Below, piece by piece: positions 58,200-64,000 of a stretch of 64,000 nt of DNA. A program made the translations under genes and the position numbers. This stretch comes from Rhytidiadelphus loreus (lineage: Eukaryota; Streptophyta; Bryopsida; Hypnales; Hylocomiaceae). The notes below the pieces were generated by a model. It made no database searches. It had not been told where the DNA came from and was given only the letters and a program-made list of their open reading frames with translations. Position 1 is the first letter of the stretch. Each line of letters begins with the position of its first letter. The stretch lies in the NCBI GenBank assembly GCA_947034895.1, contig OX344763.1, positions 79,999,093 through 80,063,092 of the forward strand. The letters run 5' to 3'.

Positions 58200-59387
58200 T
58201 TTTGGGCTAGAGGTAGTCTTCTAGTAAATAATAGACTAATAGGTAGTTGTTTTTCTAAACTTGTGTGTATCGGAAGGGTTGCTTTGACCTTTAGAACCAC
58301 CTCATGTTGTACAATGGGGTCCATGTTTTGTTTCTTCAATAAAGATATATAAATATTCCTATATGAATTAGCCTTTATGTGTTTTGAAGATCTAATTCTT
58401 GATGATTAGACACATGTCAAATACATTTATTGCATGTGTTGTAGGTCAGTTTTCTACGTAGACTTTTGTGCTTTCATTTACACAAAATACCAACAATGTA
58501 ATAATACCATTGTCTTTTTAAGAAATTCATACCGAACATCCAAACAATTATTTATATTTGAACAACTTCATACAATTTCTAGTTTGCCATGTACATCAAT
58601 TGCAAGATCTTCCTACGATGTGAAAATAAATAAAGTTTACTATAGATTTGAAGATATTCCTAAATCCTAAACCCGTAAGGAGTGAAATAGTTTGTTTTGG
58701 CATCATAGTGATATTTAGAAGGGAAACATGAATAAAATTTGTAGTATCTCCTTTGGCACAACATTTTTTAAAGGATTAAATTCGAAGCCTACCAAATTTT
58801 AGAACTTCTCACTACGTGGTTCAAATGTTTTTGTATGATAAGTAGTTTTCAATACTTAGCATTCAGTTGGTCCCCCGAAAAATTAATGATATTCTTCACA
58901 AATGACAAGGCATTTCCAATAACAAAATTGATATTGAAATTGGTTCTTAATTTCTTATGATTTATATCTATGTGAAAAACTTTGAATCATTTCATTTTGA
59001 TTACTTGCCAAACAATATTGTTCATAACTTTCACATTACTAATCGAAATGGAATGAATCAAAGCTACACATGTAGACAAAAATATGACCTTTAAGAAGAA
59101 AAAAATTAAAAAATTAATTTCAAATTATTGTAGATTTCTTTTTCTGCCCTGAGACGTTCCTTACTTCCTTACAAATTATGTTAAAGATGCCATAACTTTT
59201 GTTCCCGGAATCCCAGGTACCAATTGCAACAAAATATATATTCCCATAAAGGTAATAAGCTCTTGTATATTATGAGATAGTTTCCAAAAAATTCATTAAA
59301 AATTGAGATCATAGGAACCTGCCCAAAATCCATATTGTTCCTTGAGGGGACAATGGTCCTTTAGGGGTTAAGTTAATCTTTCTGCAC
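58200..59387. other. 3' tail of the coiled-coil element
   Basis: No gene. The last 230 bp match the tail near 5040-5260 (CCCGGAATCCCAGGTACCAATTG region, then GGGGACAATGGTCCTTTAGG). The motif ends at about 59367, directly before the next GC array, so an element boundary is likely here. Confidence 0.5.
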
Positions 59388-59847
59388 ATGAAGTCGCCCT
59401 TCTTTCCCCCGAGGTCGCCCATGGCACTCGAAGTCTCCCATGAAACCCGAAGTCGCCCATGTGGGACCCGAAGTCGCCCATTTGAGACCCGAAGTCGCCC
59501 ATCCGGGACCCGAGGTCGCCCATGTAGGACCCGAAGTCGCCCGTCTGAGACCCGAAGTCGCCCATCCGGGACCCGAAGTCGCCCTCCCTGGACCCGAAGT
59601 CGCCCCCCTGGACCCGAAGTCGCCCTCCCTGGACCCACGTTCGCCCTATTTCGGACCCAAAGTCGCCTGCCGGAACCCGCGTTCGCACCATGTGACCCGA
59701 AGTCGACTACTGCAAAGGCGCGCGCCTCCAATGCCTGGAGGTGGACCAGCGGTCGGGTAGGGCGACCTCGGGTGTAATAGAGTTTGGTAGCGGCGCCCTA
59801 AAACCATCCTTGGAGTGTGTGGAGGGAAGACCGAAAGCACTATAAAT
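59388..59847 (+). promoter_or_regulatory. ACCCGAAGTCGCC array and TATA box upstream of hAT 2
   Basis: About 17 inverted words (GGACCCGAAGTCGCCC type, 59395-59710) and one direct word at 59760, then TATAAATG at 59841, about 220 bp before the ATG. Several frames stay open through the array and are artefacts. Confidence 0.6.
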
Positions 59848-61434
59848 GTAGAGGAACAACATTGGATTTCCATTGCTCTGTTGATGAACATATGGCTTGG
59901 ATCTTCTCAAGAGGCTTCATGCAATGTTATATTCTTCAGAGGGCAACAACCTTGCTTTGAGTGGTTAGAAAACTACTCGAAGCGGTGGCTTTGTCATAAT
60001 TTTTTTTTCCGAAGCACTTGGGTACATATACGTTTCGGTTTGGAATAACGCATATCAGATAAACAATATGGCAAACCGAGGAGCGGGGAGGAGGACGAAC
60101 ATAAATGATACTCGAAGAGCCACAAAGGAGTGGGATCCCTGGTTGGTTATTGAAACGAACCCCGCTCGTTCCGCAAATACGAGGACTTGTATTTTTTGTG
60201 GTTGGAACAAAGTTTTCGTGCGGAAGCGGGCATTTGGTCACTTTGGTTACCCCCGTACATCAACAGTGGAACGTTGTAAACGTATTCCATCCGTAGTCCT
60301 CGAATTATTCAGAAACTGTGAAGGGATTGTACCAAAAGAAATGAGTTTGGAGGAGATGCATGGAGTAGATCTTGAGGTTGATGTTGTTGCTGAGTCCGTT
60401 GCAGGGTATACTGTGGATGCATCAGTGGAAGGGTCTGTGGACCCAAGAGACAGGACAGAAGCACCTAATGCACCGCCTCGTAATCCAGATTCAACGAATT
60501 CTACTCCTATGACGGTGAGAAGGATGCGCTCAACCTCGATTTCTCGTCAACAAAGCATGGATGAATCATTCCGGGTCAATGAAAGACAAAACTTGGACAG
60601 ACTATGGGCTTCTTTCTTTTATGAGGCTAACATTGCATTCAATGTGGTGCGGCACCCAGCCTTTGTGAATGCTGTGAAAGCAACTTCGACATGTGGATTT
60701 CCATATTCCCCGCCATCGTACAATGCGGTGCGCACTAAACTACTTGATGTGAAGAAGGAGGCTGTTACGAAAATGGTCAGTAGTCGAACAAAGAGTTCTA
60801 TTACCCAATATGGAGCCACTATCTGTTCAGATGGATGGTCAGATACAAATCACCGTCCCTTGTTGAATATGATGCTCGTTTGCCCTGCGGGTGATGTCTT
60901 CCTGGGATCGGTTGACACCACAAGAGAGAGGAAAGACATGGCGTATACGGTGAATACAATGGCTACCTACATAGAGCAGGTGGGACCAGGAAATATTGTC
61001 CAATTGTGTACAGACAATCTAGGGGAGGACACTCCCCGCGCTTTACAAAGTGACCTGCGGCGAAAAATAGGGTGGATTTAATTCATCATAGGTAAAATTT
61101 ATAAAGATTTTACATTTAAAGAAGGGGACTTAAAAAGTGACATGTCTTTTATAAGTAAAATAGATACCCGAAAATTATGGTCCATTAATTATTTTTTAAA
61201 TGTAAAATAGGGGCCAAAGAATAGGATCCAAGGAATTCTATTTACTAGGTTCAGTTATGGTTATGCTACAGTACTAGTAAGATACAGGTACTATACAAAT
61301 CTGAAGTATAACTACAACATATCTTGTAGTCAGTCGATGAATGGGGTAGTTTCCATCTGTTCTGTCTGTTAAGTTTAACGACTACTGCTAGGGTTTAGGC
61401 GCGAACGATAATTTCGAGGTTGGGAGGGAGGCGC

Positions 61435-61605
61435 GGCAGCGTGTGTTCACGAATTTGTTTGCAAATCTGGGTGCGGTTGAGGGTTAATCACGCGATGAGT
61501 TCTCCAGCTTCTTGAGTGACGGCAGCGTGTGTTCACGAATTTGTTTGCAATCTGGGTGCGGTTTAGGGTTAATCGCGCGATGAGTTCTGCTGCTTGTTGA
61601 GGGAC
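61435..61605. repeat. Tandem duplication of ~85 bp inside the inserted element
   Basis: GGCAGCGTGTGTTCACGAAT and GGGTTAATCRCGCGATGAGT occur twice in the same order. Confidence 0.75.
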
Positions 61606-62404
61606 GGCAGCGTGGAGATGGTGTTTCCGATTCGTGCGATCAGTTCTTCGGCTGAACCGTGGAGGCTGCTCTTGGGGATGGCATGCGCTTGGTTGTGGGT
61701 GCGCGATCAGATTGGTGGTGGGCTTAGGGTGAGGAGGTGAACGAAGGGGTCGGCGATTCCTTGTGCGGGGGCGCTTGCTTGTGTGTGTGCGATCAGTTGT
61801 TTGTGCCCGATCAGTTGTTTGTGCGCGACCATTTTTTTGTGCGCGACCAGTTGTTTGTGCGCAATCAGTTGTGGAAATCTGTTTTGGGGTCAGCGGCGTG
61901 ACAAAGGTGTTCCCGATTCCTGGTGCGGGGTTTGCTTTTGAGGGGTGCGCGATCACCGATTTCTGGCGCGGGGTTTGCTTTTGCGGGGTGCGCGATCACC
62001 GATTCCTGGTGCGGGGTTTTGCTTTTGCGGGATGCGCGATCAGTTCTGCCTGGTGCGGGGTTTGCTTTTGCGGGGTGCGTGATCAGTTCTGCTGGGGTGT
62101 GCAAGGTTCACCAGCGTGGAGGATGGTGTTCGGGATTGTTTTAGCTTGCTTGTTTGTGCGCGATCAATTGTGGTGGTGTGTTCAGGTCGGCGGCGTCACG
62201 GAGTGCGGGTGTTGTTCGTGTGTTCGTTTGTGCGGGTGTGTTTGTTTGTGCGGGTGTGTTTTCTGCTAGTGTGTTCACGACGGTGCTGGGGAATCTTCGG
62301 GCGGGGGTTCTGTATGCCTGCGATTTGTTCTGGACTCGTGTTCACGGCACGGCAGCGTGACGAAGGTGTTTGCTCTTGCTTGTGGAGGGGTTGTTTGGGT
62401 TTAG

Positions 62405-62760
62405 GGTTGTTTGCAGCGGTTTATGCAATTTTTTTGAATGCATGTGCACATCTTGGGGCCTTGTAGAGCTGAAAGTAGAGCTGAAAGGAGGACTTCAGTC
62501 ACATTTGTGTGTGAGGGATGCACTTGTTCACATGTATTGGAAGTGTGGCATCTTTTTTGATGCATGACTGTTTTCTGAGAGGCTGCTGGTTTTGTCAATC
62601 AGACTTGTGACTTGTGATTTATGGGGTGCAGTGTAATCACTTGGAATGTGATGATTGGTGGATTTGCAGAACATGGTTGTAGGAGTGAAGGAGCTAATCA
62701 CTTCTCCAATTGGTTTGGGGTGACTATGAGTCTCATGTACAAGTAGACATTTGTGTCATA
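62405..62760 (+). pseudogene. Captured PPR (PLS-class) gene fragment
   Basis: Translated in pieces: FLNACAHLGAL, then GLQSHLCVRDALVHMYWKCG with FFDA, then VITWNVMIGGFAEHG. These match consecutive PLS-type pentatricopeptide motifs in the canonical order (NACAxLGAL, xxALVxMYxKCG, WNxMIGGxxxHG). The frame is broken by several stops and small shifts, so it is not functional as a PPR protein. PPR proteins bind organellar RNA. Its place inside a hAT-type element shows gene-fragment capture. Confidence 0.75.
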
Positions 62761-63314
62761 GACTCTAAATTTTTTTTCACATGTGTTGGATGGCTTAGAA
62801 CTGCAGCTTGTTGCCATAGTTCTTGTAAATGATTTGTAATGTTGTGTTTTTTAACACCTTTAGTACATTAAACTCTTTCATTACTTTTTCATTTGTAATG
62901 TTTGTGTTTTTTAATACATTTTGTACATTAAACTCTTTCATTACTTTGTCATTTGTAATGTCTTGCTTTTATTTAGCATTTGTGCATGTATTTGTCTTCA
63001 AGTATGCATTCTAATGTAAACACATCCATTTTTTGCCTTAAAGTTGAATCTTGTGGGTGTACAGGGCATATCTTGTCACTTTAATTCTCATTACTTGTTA
63101 AATTAGTTTTGTTCTTTATAAAGAAAATAGCCTCCAATAAATTCAGCCTATGTACGTATTATAAGTAAAGATAGGCATGATAATATGGGCTCTAGGGGGG
63201 TTTATAAGTAATTATAGGGGCCTGAAAATTCAAAAAAATAAATAAATACCCCCCCTAAAAATACCCCAGCGCCGCACGTGGTATCCAGAAAATACGAAGA
63301 GTGTCCCCCCCGTG
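62761..63314. other. Non-coding right part of the inserted element
   Basis: AT-rich, with a duplicated ~60-bp piece (TTTTTTAAYAC then ATTAAACTCTTTCATTACTT; 62848-62960). No gene. Confidence 0.5.
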
Positions 63315-64000
63315 CAGACAATGCTTCCGTAATGACAGGGTCAATGCGCGAGTTGCAAGCAAGGTATCCCCACATGTATACGCAAGGATGTGCCGCACAT
63401 ATATTGGACTTACTTTTGGAAGACTGGGGAAAGGAAAAAAGGATCAAAGATCTAGTGGATAAGGCCAGGGCAATTGTGAAGTTTATAAAGAAGTACCACT
63501 TGACTTTGGGTCTCTTCCGTAAGTACTCGCCGAAGAAGTCATTGAGACTTCCCGCGGCCACACGCTTCGCAGTGCATTTTCTCATGATAGACCGTTTGGT
63601 AGAGTGCAAACAAGCGCTTCAATTCGTGGTGGGGGACGAGACGTATATGCCATTTGAGAATAGTTTGGTCAGCAGAACAAACGGACTCATTACAAGAGAG
63701 CGGGCCCGTAAAGCGCGAGAGGACATAGTTTCGGAAGTGTTTTGGGTGGAATGCGGTAATTTCCAGCACATGGTTCTTCCAGTGATTCTTGCTCTGCGCC
63801 AGTTCGATGGCAAAATACCGGCGATGCCGAAAGCTTGGATAATAATGAGTAGCCTTCGTCAACACGTGTGCACTTTAAAGGAGGCTCCGTTCTTTCTTGA
63901 TGAGCAGACCGCGACGAAGTTCCTAAAACAATTTGATGCTCGTTGGAAGTTGATGCACACGGACCTCCATTATGCAGGGGCATTGTTGAACCCGTATTTG

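Larger units (their letters stand above)
61019..63314. mobile_element. Non-autonomous hAT-type element (Pack-type), 2296 bp, TSD CAGACAAT
   Basis: Flanked by an exact 8-bp duplication CAGACAAT (61011-61018 and 63315-63322), the hAT hallmark. The ends are short imperfect inverted repeats: CTAGGGGAGGACACTC left, and CACGGGGGGGACACTC when the right end is inverted. Inside are two copies of an ~85-bp repeat, GC-rich degenerate repeats with GTGCGCGATCAGTTGTTTG, and a PPR gene fragment. It has no transposase of its own, so it was moved in trans. Confidence 0.85.
60068..64000 (+). pseudogene. hAT-superfamily transposase 2, split by an insertion, 3' end beyond window
   Basis: Left part 60068-61018: start MANRGAGRRTN, a BED-type finger (CIFCGWNKV ... 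HFGY), a linker, then DUF659-like core (ICSDGWSDTNHRPLLNMMLV) up to IVQLCTDN. Right part 63315-64000 continues ADNASVMTGSMRELQARYPH, then QGCAAHILDLLLEDW and HTDLHYAGALLNPYL at the window edge. The two halves meet exactly when the 2.3-kb insertion and one 8-bp duplicate are removed. It parallels hAT 1 residue for residue in order of motifs. No premature stop is visible outside the insertion, so this copy was disrupted by insertion rather than by point decay. Confidence 0.85.

Noticed and set aside
62405..62760. A functional PPR gene
   Set aside because: Only about two to three motifs remain, with stops and shifts, inside a transposon.
1..64000. Organellar origin of the window, suggested by PPR and editing ideas
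   Set aside because: No plastid or mitochondrial genes; hAT, CACTA and pol III-like elements and telomeric repeats indicate nuclear DNA.

Overview
The window looks like nuclear DNA of a land plant. The support is plant-type TTTAGGG telomeric repeats at an interstitial site, a fragment of a PLS-type pentatricopeptide (PPR) gene, hAT and CACTA transposons, short GT-AG introns and AT-rich intergenic DNA. The PPR fragment and the overall style would fit a seed-free plant (fern, lycophyte or bryophyte), but this is a guess. I see no ordinary housekeeping gene. Nearly everything readable is mobile or formerly mobile DNA.

Layout. 0-12 kb: a protein-kinase-like gene (-) running off the left edge, head to head with a RING-finger gene (+), then a complete but damaged hAT transposase. 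12-16 kb: a fold-back element and two possible exons. 16-33.6 kb: a cluster tied together by about 30 copies of a 21-bp palindrome (TTATCYTCG-N3-CGARGATAA). It holds a DUF7869-type, probably DDE/RNase H-fold gene (-), a three-exon gene joining a ParB-like domain to a DNA-methyltransferase-like domain, an NLI/FCP1-type HAD phosphatase and a basic protein. 34-38 kb: a second methyltransferase-like gene split by a CACTA MITE, a minisatellite and a second MITE. 38-45 kb: a second RING gene tail to tail with an intact coiled-coil gene. 46-55 kb: four copies of a 251-nt unit with box A, box B, a hairpin and a T6 terminator, plus a second kinase gene. 56-59 kb: a second intact coiled-coil gene. 60-64 kb: a second hAT transposase, cut by a 2.3-kb hAT-type element that carries PPR sequence and has an 8-bp target-site duplication.

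Three patterns cross family borders. (1) Most ORFs are unrelated to each other but are preceded by an array of short CpG-rich words (GGCGACNNCGGGT, or CGTCCCCGCCC in the left part), in several cases followed by a TATA box. (2) About 33 premature stops lie inside reading frames that are otherwise open, against only about three frameshifts. This suggests decay by cytosine deamination rather than random loss. (3) The four pol III-like units keep flanks, loop and length, while the 26-bp hairpin stems differ in sequence yet stay paired.

Best candidates for something undescribed: the palindrome plus ParB/methyltransferase locus, which recalls a parS-ParB arrangement in a plant genome, and the hairpin-switching pol III-like family. 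Both are read from sequence alone; no search or expression data were available.
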